DNA of 64,000 nt from NCBI GenBank assembly GCA_013399875.1, contig VXAZ01004042.1:466330-530329 (forward strand), given 5' to 3'. This DNA is from Gymnorhina tibicen (taxonomy: Eukaryota; Chordata; Aves; Passeriformes; Artamidae). Below, in pieces: positions 23,401 to 36,014 of the stretch; position 1 is the stretch's first letter; every line of letters starts with the position of its first letter. The notes beneath the pieces were generated by a model. It saw only the letters and a program-made list of their open reading frames with translations. It was not told the origin of the DNA and made no database searches. The position numbers and the translations under genes were made by a program.

Positions 23401-23404
23401 TCAG
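17421..23404. other. Intergenic or intronic sequence right of the CpG island
   Basis: No supported gene. It contains the CR1 fragment at 18490-18547. A 20-nt segment near 18977-18996 has an acceptor and a gtgagta donor but is too short to call. Around 22969-23020 a weak A-box-like ttgctcaggtgg occurs without a B box. The short open frames here have no splice or motif support. Confidence 0.45.
18490..18547 (+). mobile_element. CR1 LINE 3' end fragment
   Basis: The stretch gactcaatgatccttgtggg followed by ttccttctaactcagaatat and the terminal attctgtgatt octamer is the characteristic 3' end of an avian CR1 element in plus orientation. Only the last 60 bases or so are recognisable. Upstream sequence to about 18284 is open in one frame, but I could not match it to CR1. 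Confidence 0.8.
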
Positions 23405-23546
23405 AAAAGATGAATTCCGAGAGCTGTTGAGTCACACAATGTCCTTTGAAAATGAACATGCAGGTTCCAAGAAAACTCTGCCAAGCTACTTTCCAGATTG
23501 GAGTCTGCATGCTATAAACAAAGCTTTGGAAAATGTCAAATCCTAG
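23405..23546 (+). CDS. Possible terminal coding exon, plus strand
   Basis: An acceptor (gtccccaattcccattcag) opens onto a frame that reads KDEFRELLSHTMSFENEHAG, then SKKTLPSYFPDWSLHAINK and ALENVKS, and stops at TAG. An AATAAA at 23922-23927 lies about 380 bases downstream. The composition looks like real protein, with an acidic-to-amphipathic start reminiscent of a helix end in EF-hand proteins. I cannot place it in a family and found no upstream exon that joins it. A SINE-like fragment lies in the presumed 3' untranslated region. It could be chance. Confidence 0.25.
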
Positions 23547-23611
23547 TTTCTATCAAATATACATGTGCAGTCTCGTAAAGTATCCTGATTTCAAAAGCTG
23601 TCATAAGAAAG

Positions 23612-23690
23612 GCCAGGGATGGCTCTAATGGCTTTAAGACCTTTGCCCTGAGGATGGGAGGTTGCAGGAATTATTTCAACTTCATTTTTT
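23612..23690 (+). mobile_element. tRNA-derived SINE-like fragment
   Basis: The plus strand has tggctctaatgg at 23620-23631, matching an RNA polymerase III A box, and a degenerate B box at about 23667-23677 (ggaattatttc) at the right distance of about 47 bases. The sequence between (ttaagacctttgccctgagg) resembles a tRNA anticodon-loop region. The B box is decayed, so this is a remnant rather than a tRNA gene. The family was not identified. Confidence 0.35.
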
Positions 23691-25214
23691 GTACCTTAGT
23701 TTTACACTATTGAAAATGGCAGGTCTGTTTTTACTTTCCAAAGGAAAACCCACAACTTCAGGAAAATGATTTTCTTAGATGCCTTCAGCCCGATGCATAA
23801 GTGTAGCAGAGCTATATAATAGATAAAATGGGGTTATAAACAGAAATTTGGCCTTGACTGAAGGCGGTAATTCTTATACATTAGTTTTGTGGGTTTACGG
23901 GGATATTGATGAAGTCATATTAATAAATTTCATAGAACTGAGATTTGTAAAAAGCTGTAAAATGAAAAGAAGATGCTGTTCAATTTAAATATTTCTCATA
24001 GGTGACATAACTCTGAAATAACGTATAAATCCTAAATTAAAATTGGTCTGTGTTGTGTCATTTCATTGTCTAAGCAGATCTGACAGAGTAAGTTTAAAAG
24101 CCATGATCAATAGTATATATTAAATTAGCTTTGAAACATATCCATTTTGATAGTTTATCTTTTGACAGCATAAGTCTTTAAAAAAAAAATTGTAGCATTT
24201 TTGTCCAAACCCCCCTCCTTTTAGTTTTTTTTTATGAAAACATCATAAAAGGCTAACATTTTATTTTAATTTTATTTACTTTCTTTTATTATTTTTCAAA
24301 TATCAAAGCAGAAATGTTTTACTGGTGTAAATATCTATTTGTGCGTTATAAAACTATCCTGCAAGGAGTCCTCCAGAACAGATCTGCTATACTCAGCCAG
24401 TGGATTCTCAGCTTGGTGAAGTTAAGAGCTCCTCTTCACCTCTGCTGGGACCCATCCACCGGACCCATCGCTACTGACAGCTTGACAAAGAACCCCAGCC
24501 CATGATCCATCCTGCAAGGAGCTAGCACCAAACCTTCCCTGAGCTCTGTCTCAGCCAGAGGCAGCTCACTGGATCCTAGGCTGATACCAGCCAGTGGACA
24601 GAGAGATTCATGCTGCCTGAAAAGTCATTTGCCTCTCTCTCCCTTGACTGTAAAAACCAGTTTGTACTTGGCACTTAACTTTCCATGGGCAAAGTGAAGT
24701 GTGGAGAGCCCTCCCTCCCCTTTGTGTTCCACAGTTATGGATACTGGATCTGAGTACCGGGAGAAATGTGTGCGTGCCCAGTGCGAGCAGCCGCAGGAAG
24801 TTGTGAGCTCTCTGCTAAGTAGATTAGAGACTGTAACCACGTCCTGAAGTTTTATAAACTTCTTACTCAGTTCTTATTCGGCAGTGCTCTCTGTGAAACA
24901 TTTCCACTTAGTCACTGGCTATTCAGCACAAATGATTGATCAGAAACATTCCTCTAATATAAATCAGCCTTATCATGTTTAAACACAAATATAGCTTCTA
25001 CCAGCCAGGATGTTATGCATACTGGGAGTGGGAGGGATGCAAACAGCTGGAAGCATTCCCTATTTACTGAATCCACATCGCCATGGCGCTGCTTTGCACA
25101 GTTAGAGAATTGCTGTGCAGAAGGAGCAGTTCATGAAGAGTTTAAAATTGTTTGGCCTTAAGAGCGCATGATTTGCTTTTCATTTTATGCTTTGATTTCA
25201 GTCTTCTGTTTGGG

Positions 25215-25224
25215 CTAAAAATAA
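25215..25224. promoter_or_regulatory. MEF2-like motif
   Basis: The ten bases ctaaaaataa resemble the MEF2-binding motif. A single site in AT-rich DNA is weak evidence. Confidence 0.15.
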
Positions 25225-26502
25225 GGGGACAGAAGTGTTCAGTATACTGGTATTTTATTTATTGCACTAATTTCACTGCCATCTTACAGTAGAGAATACC
25301 TTCCCAGCAAATACTTGTTTCACATTTCAGAGATTTCTTTTATGCTGACAGGAGATGTATTTTCTGACTTTGAAAGTACCATAAAAGTACAGTGAACTTA
25401 CTCAAGCTGACTCATGGTTGGGGCAGATGATGCCTACAGCTCAGCTGATTCTGGATAGTGTCACAGGTTATTTATACAACATGTTTAAGGCTTTCAAGTG
25501 ACTTATTTATTCTTCCTTATTTAAAATTTAATTTTATACCAGGCAGGCCTTGGGTATTTCTGTAACAATTTTATCTGCCACACCTCATCCTTTTAGTGGA
25601 GGTAAACTGAATACATGTGGTGTAATTTTTATTAGGAGGCTTTTTTATTTTGTGTTGGGAAAGGATGGGACTGAAGTGAAAATGAAGGTTGTCATTCTTG
25701 TTGTCTGGACATTTTTGTTTTAGTCATACTCTCAGCCTTGAATTCCAAGTGCAAACAGGAACTTGAGTCACTTGTGGGAAAAGGTGCAGACTTGCTTGCG
25801 ACACTTACCTGCAGTGTAAGGTTTGTCCTTTGCTCTTATTCAGTTGTTGTAGTAAAACCAAATGTCACAGCACTGATAAATCCATATAATGAGCTACTTG
25901 TATCACCTCACTTTCTTTATCTTACTGGACTTACTGTCTTAAGAGCACTGTGGTATTTCTGGAAATTAGCTTTTTTCCTGGAATACAGAAAAGTGAGCTA
26001 ATGTAAAAGGTAGGTCACTAGGTCATTTTTATAATTTTATCTTCTCACAGAAATCATTGAATCACCTAGTAAAAGAAATGCTCAGTTATAATTTATGTCT
26101 AAAAGAAAATGCTGGGATGGTTGTATTAAATGTCTTGCTGTATGACAGAGGAGATCTCATCCACCAACTACACAATATGCAGTTAATTTCATATAGGAGT
26201 TCATTGACTGTTTTCTCACATGGCACTCTTGTGTGGTATTTAGGGTTTCATATCCTTAAGCTTATATCCGGTGATAGAGTGTCCCCTCAGTGACACAGAG
26301 CGCTCTCCTGGCTGAGGAAGAAATGCGAATTCTTGTGTCTGGCTCCTTAAATTTTAGCTGTCACCCCCTGTCATCTTCCTTTCTTTCCAGTACTAGCAAA
26401 TAGAAGACAAAAATTTATGTGATTACATTTCTTGAAGTGAGGGAAAAGAGGTGAATTAATTATTGTGTGAGTGGAATCTGAATCTCGATCTATTTATGTC
26501 TG

Positions 26503-26551
26503 TACATATATATGCATACACGTAGATGCATATACATATGTATGTATGTGA
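26503..26551. repeat. AT/TATG-rich simple sequence
   Basis: An interrupted run of alternating TA, CA and TATG units (for example gtatgtatgtg) forms a degenerate microsatellite. Confidence 0.6.
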
Positions 26552-29500
26552 TTTATAAAGGTTTTTCTCTTCCGCACTAAAAATCTTTTTTTAAACTATC
26601 AGTGATAACTGTCTGTACTGTCTGGTTTTTTTAAACTGATTCAGAAGATTTAAATAACTCATCTAGATGAAGTAACTATTTACTGATTCCTTAAAACTTT
26701 ATAGGCTAAATTGTATGGGCTAAATTTAGGACAAAAATAGTTCTGCTTTTGATTTCTTTAGCAGTATTGTTACAATATTCTCTGAGACGAGTGACAAGTT
26801 TCATATTAGCATTTAAGTTCCCATGTTTCATAGCCCCGCTGGTGTACCTATTTGTTCTAGAAATAAGTAAGATTTGTCAGTCTTCATTTTGGATAGATAA
26901 TTGCTCTAACTTATGCTGCTGTATGACCCTGAGGTGCCACTGCTGCCCATGATTTTTCCAGGGAAAACGTGAGCCTTAGTGAGCATGTGACTTCATGAAA
27001 ACTAGTGAACCTCTTCTGCTAAGTGCTTGTATCTTTATAGTTTCCTTGCATTTTAAATGAGCTATGGTAACATTTCAATTTGATATCAAAATTTACTGTG
27101 CAACTGAACTGTTCTGCCCTTCTCCTGTGGGGTGTTTGGGCAGCAGCATGCAGACTGCAGTACTTATGGTTGCTACCCCTGTTTCTGACAGCATGAAGGA
27201 TGGTGCTGTGCTGCTGGCATGGCTCAGCAGCCCTGGGCTTATGCCATTTGCTTCATATTAGGACCCTGGTTTGAGTTATCTCAGCAAGGAAATGTCCCAT
27301 GGTAACTGCCAAAGCTTTTTGTTTCACAACCCTTTTTCTGCAGATTCCCCAAGTCCCCACCCCAGGTCAACCTCACCACAAACCCTCATCCCAGGCTGCT
27401 GCTGTCAGCCTTGGTGCTGCTCTAAACGTTGTGCCTGTCCTTGAGCATTTTTCCAGCTGCTCAGCTGCTGCAGTACTTTGGCGACTGGTGCTGCTGGCCA
27501 ACTCCAGTTGAAAATACATTCTTCTGTTAAAAATATTTCCCAGGCAGCCAAAAATATTTATGTCTCATCTCTTTCTGCATTTGCTAGAGATCCACTAATG
27601 AGGTCCAAACACGATGGGGCACACATAGATACACCTGTTCCTAGTGTGATGAAAAACCTTTCATGTTTCCATGTTAACTGCGCCAAAAAATGAGCCAGTA
27701 GTGTAAAAATATAATTTGGCTGTACAAAGTTGAGATACTTTATATATTCTACTATCTAATATACTACCCCCAGCTTGAAATTATTATTCAAACATGCAAA
27801 TTGGGTAACCTAAAAGAAAGACCTTGCCACCTGTTCTCTGTGGGCTGCTTATTCTGTTGTTCCACCATCCTTTGAAAATTATTTTATTGAAAACACTTTC
27901 GCGAGCTGGCTGGCTGTTTTCCTGGAAAATAGCTTCTGAATAAATAATAGGACGTGGTGGAAACTCCATGGAAACTGTGGAGTTGTCAGCTCTCTTTCCA
28001 GCTGTTGTCCTCATCCACATCTCTATTGTAACCACTGGATCTATTAAAGTGTAAATCTTGTGGTTTCCTCCCTGACAGACTTCCAAGTCTTTTCCTTCAC
28101 ATTTCTACTGTGTGGATAATGTTCGTTAGGTCTTTTACAAGTCCACAAACTTTATCCAGAAGGGATGACCATCAGTAATTACCAATTTGGTTGTAATAGT
28201 TTGGTAAACCTGTTAATCTAGAGTCCATTGGCCTCATAGACTCACTTAAATTGCAATACTAAAAAGGGAAATTAGTCAAAATCAAGCATGGTTTTGATTT
28301 TTGCAAGATATCCTGTGCAGCTCTTTTTGCAAATGATAGGCTCATTTTATTCTGAGCTCCTAAATCTAGAGTTCCCTGTGAGGTTTGGTATCCTAGTCAG
28401 AGTATGTATTTAATGTAATAGCTATATAAAGAAAAAAAAGGGAAATGTGAGGACTTTAGAACAATTCTATTTCACATGACAAACTCAATTTTTTTCTACT
28501 ACCTTAAATACATTATTCAGTGTTCTATTTTGTTTTGAGATTCTGTTTTCATAACACAGAACTAGTTTCTTATTTTTTATGTTCCTCAGTTCTACAGACA
28601 GTGAGAGAAAATAACACCCCGAAGGTCCTGGCAGAGGCTTCTGAAGATAGAAACTGTACAATAGGTGTGGTGTGCTTTTCCTCTGGGTAATGATTCTGCA
28701 AGGCAGGGCAGCGTTGCTTCATGTGGGATTGGCTCATTTTAAGACTCTTAAAAGAGCGGTTGCATTATGATTTCTTTTCCCACTAAATATTGCCAAAATA
28801 TTTTAAAAACTGGATTTCATTAAAACGGGTCAGTCTTTGTCACATACAAATAATTAGAAAAAAAGGCAGCAACTTTTTGAAGAGAATTACAAGTACTTGA
28901 GTTTAGTATACAGAGACACTGATCCTCCACTGGGGAGTAGGGAAAAGGCATGGCTGGCAGTGGGCTGTCCTCCTGTCTCTTGTTTTCTTGGGCAAGAAGA
29001 AAGGAAAGATGTTTCTCCCATAGTTTTCTGAAAATGGAAATAGGGCCAACAGACCTGAAACTCTAGTATTCTTCTTCATTGCTGCACCAAATTGAGTCCA
29101 GTAGTGGAGAGATGTACATCAGGAGTGAGCATCAACTGAGTTTACTGCAACTTATTAAAAAGAAGACTTTCCATTTGCAGTGCATCAATAACAAAAAAAA
29201 AAAAAATAAAAAAGACAGCTTTCTTTTTCCCCAGCTTAATCTGAAAACATTTTTGTGAGCCAGAAGTTGCTGGACCTGCCTGTGTCCCAGCTCAGAGCTA
29301 TACCTGATCACAGGGCTGTAAAGTTCTGCTGCCTCTGGCGTTGTCCAGCCCACATCCACTGGGCTTCCTCAGAAACTGCCGCTCTGCGGAAGGTCTGCCA
29401 AGTAAGAGATATTCCAGATAGACCATTTCACATTCAACAATGCAGATTTTTTTTGACAAAACTTGGTTGCAGAAGTGATCTTATAAATAGCTCTGGCTTA

Positions 29501-32500
29501 TCTTTTGCTGTGGCACCAAGCACAGAGATAGGAGATACTATCTTTCAGTGTGACCTTGGACTGGTTTTAGCTTAAATAGTAATTGTAATGGTGCTTGTAA
29601 GCAGAGTTTCACTTTTCTGACCCTTCATAAAATTTGTGATGCAGGTATCAGCTTGCTGGAACTTGCTAGCATCCTTTCCCTGGCAGGATTAGGAGCAGGA
29701 ACTGTGACCCTGGGCCAGATGGCTCTGGAGCAGGACTTTGAGGGAAGTGGCAGTGCCTGCTTGCCCTGATTCTTCCCAAGGCTGCTGATCATTGCTGGAG
29801 ACGCAAAATAGGCCAAGTGGCTGTGCTGTGATCATTCTTACTTTTTTAGTGTACAAGGTGTGCAAGCTTCACTGAAGCCTCTTCTGCTATTGAGCAATGG
29901 AGTTTTCCCTCTTCCTGCAGACTTGCTTCCAGATACATTTTCTGCTGCTTACCAGGACATCAGCTGATTTTGCAGCCTTTGTCTCTGTGAGGGCATTTGG
30001 CAGATTTCTCTCCTCTGCACACTTTTATAGGCACTTAATTTTCTGAAGAGATTTCTGTCTCTCTGCTGAGTTTTTTTTACAATCTATGAAAGAAAATTAA
30101 ACAATCTAAATGTGCAGGATTTGGTCGGCAAATGGACGGAGGAGGCTTAACCTCTACAAGTATTCAAAGGTCACTGACATGAAGGAAGGAGAGGAATATG
30201 TTAGGAGTACCCAAGACCTTATAGCAGACTCAAGAATAACTAAAACCAGAGCAAAAATGTATTTTTGGACAAGCACAAGGAAAAAACCTCCCAGGTTTAC
30301 TGCTTTGTGGAAGACACTCCAGAAATAAAACCCTTTTGTCTCATAATTTATAAAGCTCTCTGGAATCCTGCAGATGGAAGCATGCAGTAGAAGGATGGAA
30401 AAGGTGACCCAAGAGTCATGACTGAAGTTCTCTAGGAAGAAATAAATTTGTTATTGGTGTCATTCATGTGATGGCAGTCTACAGACAGAAAATAAGACTA
30501 AAAGGAAAGGCTCACCCATGCCCTGAGAGAATTGTAGACTAAAGCTCTGATCTGCAACTGGATCTGTAGAGATGAACCCTGGAGACATGGGACTGTGAAA
30601 TTCCAGTGCCTGGAGGGCTCTGCAGAGCCACATACCTGGCTGCAGGGTCAGATCTGTGTCAAGAGACCCAGCTTAAGCTTGTATCCACTAAGTGTGCAGG
30701 TAGCACCATCCTGGGTGTTCAGGTGTTTGATCTGGAGCTCTGGGAGACTTAATTGCTGATGGGAATCGCCCATCTGCTTCAACTCTCCATTCGATGCCTT
30801 TGTCCTGTTCTAAAGTGGCAGAGATGCCACCCTCTTTAAATACTGGTAGAAGAGAGTCCCAGCAGTTTCAGAGTGCTCCCCAGCCCAGGATCAGGTACAC
30901 AAGTTGCTGGTGCGTGTTCAGACATCCTTACACGATACTAGAATGGACTTGTCTGCCTGACTAACCTGATCTGTGAGTAGAGAAGAAACTGCCCTTCCCC
31001 TTAATTTTTTTCAAGTAACTTGTCTGAAAATGATTGGCTCTTGGAAGTGTTTGTGGCTTGGCCTCTCAGTCCCTTTCTAGGAAAATGAGAAGCTTTTGCA
31101 AACTGGATGATTACAGGACAACGCAAAACAAGCCCCAAACCTATGTTTGCTGTCTTGTTATGGGACTCATGTACAGAAGCTGTACAGAAAACTGCTTGGG
31201 AGCACATTATTTTAGTTTTGGACATTTACTTTCTCGTGTACAAAAAATAGTGGCTTTCTATTTTTAAAAATTGTAACTGGAATATCTCAACCCTATAACT
31301 TACTCAGGGAACATATTTGAAGTTATGTGAAGTCTGCACTGTTGAGATGAAGAGATGAGATCAGTAGCAATCTCTGTACTGCTTTCTGAGGCAGTGTTAC
31401 ATGAATTTTAGTACAGGCAATCATTCAATTTTTTTCACTGAGAGATCAAAAATGTACAGAGTGTTGGAAATGCAGCCACACCATAAAATTATCTATTTTT
31501 AAGACATGAAATTGTATCAAATGAAGCTTTCTCAAGACCTGCACTCACAGTTGTATTCCTTAGTTATTCATTAAACCCACCTTAGAACTTCTGTGTACAG
31601 AGGGACATATTTTCTTTCCTGTTTCCATATCTTCACATCTCTTTCTCTCTTGCTTCCTTTTCTATTTTTCTTGTGCATCAGTTCCTCCATCATCTGCTCA
31701 GTTCAGTGCATTCTCCCAGCCTGAGTGGAAAAATATTTTGAGAATCCTGAAGGAGGCTTACAGGATGGAAGCAGCAGGAAGTGAGGGTGCAAAACAAAAA
31801 GGAAGCTCTTACTCATGAAATGGTGTGGCACTATTGGCCAGAGGGGAAATAAATGTGGTGAAGGGAGAAAGAATGTGCATGCTTAAAACCCAGCCTGAAC
31901 TGGGGCCATCCTCTTCTGCTTCTTCCTATCTTCTGCCTTGCTGAACTGAGGACTTTGGCCTTTATCCCTACTGTTAATGAACGGGAGAAACACAAAACCC
32001 CATGAAGCTAGTCTGCACCAAAAAGGATGTATACAATATGCTTATTTTTGAAGGACATCAAGAAGTAACCTTTGAACTGAAGTTTACTCCAGTAAACAAG
32101 ACAAGAACTTGAGTTCTGAGAGTGGATTGTGAGAGTAAATATTTCTGCTTGAAATATTTTTTACATTCCAGAAATAAATGGTGTTTTATATGAGCTGTAG
32201 ATATGCAACCCATTCTAAATCAGTTTAATTTTTCTTTCAAAATGTAGTGTTTATCCCTCTTCTAAATCTTTAACAAATATTTTAAATAAGACTTATAACA
32301 ATTTTCCTGTTGGACATGTACTGTTCTTTCTTTCAGCTCACAATTATTTTATTCAGAATTATTTTGGTTTTCATCACCAGCTACTTTGAGTATGTCTGTC
32401 TTTTGCTTACTACTGTAACTAGTGTTAAATGAAAAATGATCTGAGCTGGCTTCCAGTAGAAATTAGCTTTGTTACAGATGGCTCTGTAGCAAGGGCCAAA

Positions 32501-33412
32501 TGAAACATGGAAAGGTTTGCAGTAGGCGCCTAGGAAGGCTCTGTGGTTAACTGGAGATGAGCTCTGTGCTGTCATGGTTGTGTTCCTTGTAATATCTGAA
32601 GTAGCTGGGGAAGAGCTTGTTTATGCATTTCTGCACATCAGCCAAAATTACTGCAGAAGCTACAGTCGAGCTTCTGGGGTTTCTTCAAGCCAGAGAGCAT
32701 TTAAGATACCGTAGTTACTGTTTCAAATGCTTGCTAAAATCAAGTTCTTGCAGATTATATCCATGAAATTGTTTTCATTTTTATAGGAAGAAACAAAGTG
32801 TCTTTGTTTGTCAGATGCAATCTCTTTTTATAACCCAGTTCTTCCATTGTCTAGACCCTGTTACTGGTAGCTTCTATTAGTGGAATAAATTGTCTCTAAT
32901 TTGGAATTCAGAGTGGACAACCTGTCAGTATTTCTATTTTACCCCTTAAATAAACAAATCACTTTTCTGATCAGCTTTTGAGTCTGAAAGATTCTCTCAT
33001 AAACCAAGTTAAATTCTGTTCTGAATTCCCCTTTTCCCCTCCAAACAGTGATCACATGAAATGGCAGCACAGACCTGTATACCTCTCACCAGTCTCCGAA
33101 GACTTCATCTTTGTGCGGCCATAATATCAAATTTAATGGGTCCGTGGATATGTCAGTGAAACAGATTCATAATGTGAGAGGAGAAGTAAGATACTGTAAT
33201 TCTTTACTCAGCCCAGCTTTGTGCTCAAACAACTGACCTGATGGGGCACTGAAAGGACTTCTTTCACACACTTGTCCCCCATTGTGTTCCGCAGGGGCCT
33301 TCACAGTGTTAGAAGTATGTGACACAATTCCTGCTTTGTAACAGTCCTGCTTACACCACGTTGGGTCCAAAGTAGCTGAAATACTGAGTCTCTTACACTG
33401 AAAGAGGCTCTT

Positions 33413-33645
33413 TATTCATAGGCTGTAAAGCCATAAGGGATCCTTGAGATCATCTAGTTTATCTCCTACATAACAGAAGCCTTGCATAAATGCCTATTTG
33501 AATAAAACATATCTTTCAGAGAGCTTTTCACTTTTTGCTTGAAAGCATCAACTGATGAGGAATCCACCACAGCCAGCCCTTGCATGTTCTTTTGCTGTTT
33601 GCAATTTACAGCCTTAAGTCTGTTGCCAGTGTGCAGCCTAGATTA
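33413..33645 (-). mobile_element. Ancient CR1-type remnant
   Basis: The stretch beginning ggctgtaaagccataaggga, then gatcatctagtttatctcct, and later gaggaatccaccacagccag resembles the old CR1 subfamily found across turtles, crocodiles and birds (3' end with 'transition to deep gaps'). Divergence is high, consistent with an insertion that predates birds. It overlaps a short plus-strand open frame at 33539-33751, which I treat as chance. Confidence 0.55.
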
Positions 33646-33901
33646 CACTGCTCCTGTTTCCAATCTGCTCTTTTTTCCTCTGGACTGTGACCAACTCAAA
33701 TTTTTTACTTTTTCTTGCACAGTAGATAGAACAAAATGTAGAGTAGAATAATACCATATGTTTAGAGAAAAAATGTTAGTAAAAATATTAACATTCAATT
33801 TCTCTGTAGTTTTATTAAAATATATGCTACTAAGTTCCTATTATCAATTTTCAAGCTTTACCGTAGAACGTTAGAAATATTTAGGTGTGTATGTGTTACA
33901 G

Positions 33902-34064
33902 ATGCAAGTAAACCCCAAGGGCATTTTCAGACAGGCTGGTAGGAATTTGGCTCTGAGACCTCAATGCCTTTGTAAAGGAAAGCCTTTGAAAAGGAACATC
34001 TCAGTAACTTCCCATCAGTCCAGTACAGCTGGGACTGTAGGTCCCAGGTCAACATCAAGTGCAG
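33902..34064 (+). CDS. Possible exon, plus strand, 163 nt
   Basis: An acceptor (aggtgtgtatgtgttacag) is followed by 54 open codons and one base, ending in a good donor GTGCAG|GTAATAG. The peptide starts MQVNPKGIFRQAGRN and includes a basic segment CKGKPLKRNISV and a Ser/Thr/Gly-rich end. The first codon is ATG, so it could also be a start. It leaves in phase 1, which is compatible with the 18-nt candidate at 35997-36014. No homologue recognised. It may belong to a long non-coding transcript or be chance. Confidence 0.25.
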
Positions 34065-35446
34065 GTAATAGTGTGGCTCTGAAAATGGTAGAGCTGGATC
34101 AGCATTCAACTGGCCCCAGGCACAGGATTCTGGTGCCTGAAGTTGCTTCTCACTGTCTGTCCTTGGGTATGAGACAGGTGTGCTCAAGCATTCCCATGCT
34201 GTTGGGAAGCTTTCAATCACTCTTCATTAATTTGGTGTGATTAATGATATGATGACGTTAAAGAACTATTTCAAGCAACAAATACAAAATTAGCAACTAC
34301 AGTTCCAAGTAACATAAAAAATTATGACTCTTTACAAAAAATGGGAGAATTGTTTATATGCTTCCATTAATTATATGCAGCTCTTACAGCAAACTGTCAA
34401 CGCACACTCACAACTTTGCAACAGTATTTTTGGAAGTGTATTTCCTGTAAGCCAGAGTGTAGATTTACACAGTACTAACATTTTTGCATCAGTTTGCTTA
34501 CCATGGCCTCCTTGAAATAGATATTACTTAGCTCAAACTGGCTGGAATGTTTGGTAGGACAGGAATTTAACTTGAAACTGACAAATAAGGTATCAGTAAT
34601 TACTATTACGTGTCCTGTAAAAAGCCCATGAATTTATCTGTTCTTCCTCCCCTCTTTTTTACTTAATGCTGAAAAATCTTCTAGATTAATGATACTTCCA
34701 GGCATAAATTCTTCTCCCAAGGCATCTATTTTTCCGTCTCAAACTGGTCCCTGAAACTATGTAGAAACATACCTTGTTATGTGGGGCAAAGAGGAGAAGC
34801 AGGGGAGAGGAATCCAGAACTCTGTTTTTTTAGGATGGCCATCTTGGAGGACTGGAATACCATAAAGTTCAGCCAGTTACTCAGAAGTTATTCTTGACAC
34901 AAACAGGAGCAAGTTAAAAACAAATAAAACTACTTATTTACATAGTTGGAAAAAAACGCCATGAAATGCAGAACATGCAAAAATACATGAACGGAAATGA
35001 AAGTTAAAAAAACCCCCAACACTCATATCTGGCAGAGGCTCTGGTTAGCACTGAATGTCCTTTCTCCCCAGAAGAGTCATCTCTCAACCTGGTGGGTGCT
35101 TTACACTGGTCTTGATTCTACAGCTTGAGGTTGCTTTCTCAGAAACTTCCCCTCCTACGGGGCCCCTAGGTCTCTTCCTAGCCCACTTCAGAGTCAGGGC
35201 TCCCCTCCCCACCCTGTGCCAGCTAGTTAATACAGTCAAGGAAGGATTTATACCGTTCCGCCAGTAAACTGTTGTTTACAGCTTCCTGCTTTGGTGAGTT
35301 TAGGATTGAACCTCAATCATGTAATCAGGGACATGGTTCTCTTTTCCAAAGAAGCCATGCCAATTACTAGCAGTAGGCAGGAAATGGAAAGCTCACATTT
35401 TTTCAGTTAAATAGTAACCTCACACATTCGCAGAAGTTAGAGTTGT

Positions 35447-35884
35447 AGAATCATAGAATCATTTAGGTTGGAAAAGACCTGTAAGATCATCAAGTCCAGC
35501 CATTAACCCAGCACTGCCAAGTCCACCACAAAACCATGTCCCTAAGTGCCACTTCTACACATCTTTTAAATACCTCCAGGGATGGTGACTCAACCACTTC
35601 TCTCAGCAGCCTGTTCCAATGCTTGACAATTCTTTTGAAGATATTTTTCCTAATATCCAATTTGAACCTCCCCTGGTACAAATCGAGGCTATTTTCTCTT
35701 GTCCTATCACTTGTTACTTGAAAGAAGGGGTTGACCTCACCCTGACTACACCCTCCTTTAAGACAGTTGCAGAGATTGGTAAGGTCCCCTCTGAACCCCC
35801 TTTTCTCCAGGCTAAACACCCCTAGCTCCCTCAGCCACTCCTCCTAAGACTTGTGCTCCATACCCTTTATCACTTTATGCTTGT
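35447..35884 (-). mobile_element. 5'-truncated CR1 LINE with ORF2 C-terminus
   Basis: The left end carries the CR1 terminal octamer repeat (agaatcatagaatc) and the right end is truncated, so the element is in minus orientation. The minus-strand frame at 35490-35819 encodes the well-known C-terminal end of the CR1 ORF2 (reverse transcriptase) protein, with segments such as [34 protein letters not shown] and VALRDMV. The frame is still open over about 110 codons. After VALRDMV, where my memory of the family has a stop codon, this copy reads on for about ten more residues, so the native stop seems to have been lost by one base change. The endonuclease and catalytic reverse transcriptase parts are absent, so it cannot move by itself. 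Confidence 0.92.
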
Positions 35885-35996
35885 TGAATCTGTGAAGTAG
35901 CACCAGGAACTGACTGCTTCAATATTTTGGAAATGAAGTGTGAAGAGTCGTCCTGTAAATGCTTTCCTTTGTTTTGCTTTCCCCCCCTCCCCCCAG

Positions 35997-36014
35997 AATT
36001 AAAAGAGACGCATG
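35997..36014 (+). other. Possible 18-nt micro-exon
   Basis: A very strong pyrimidine tract and acceptor (gctttccccccctccccccag) is followed by 18 bases, aattaaaagagacgcatg, and then a good donor, gtaagcac. In phase 1 it would add LKETH, with the split codons at each end. Strong flanking signals and a length divisible by three are typical of vertebrate micro-exons, but no host gene is established. Confidence 0.3.

Larger units (their letters stand above)
23547..33412. other. AT-rich sequence, no supported gene
   Basis: Beyond the SINE-like fragment, the MEF2-like motif, the TATG-rich tract and an A-run near 29193-29206, I see nothing I can support. A 29-nt segment ending at the donor before gtaagagat near 29401 has an acceptor (actgggcttcctcag), but nothing joins it. 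Confidence 0.45.

Noticed and set aside
29193..29206. A-run as the tail of a processed pseudogene or LINE
   Set aside because: No recognisable gene body or element lies upstream of the run, and no target duplication was found.
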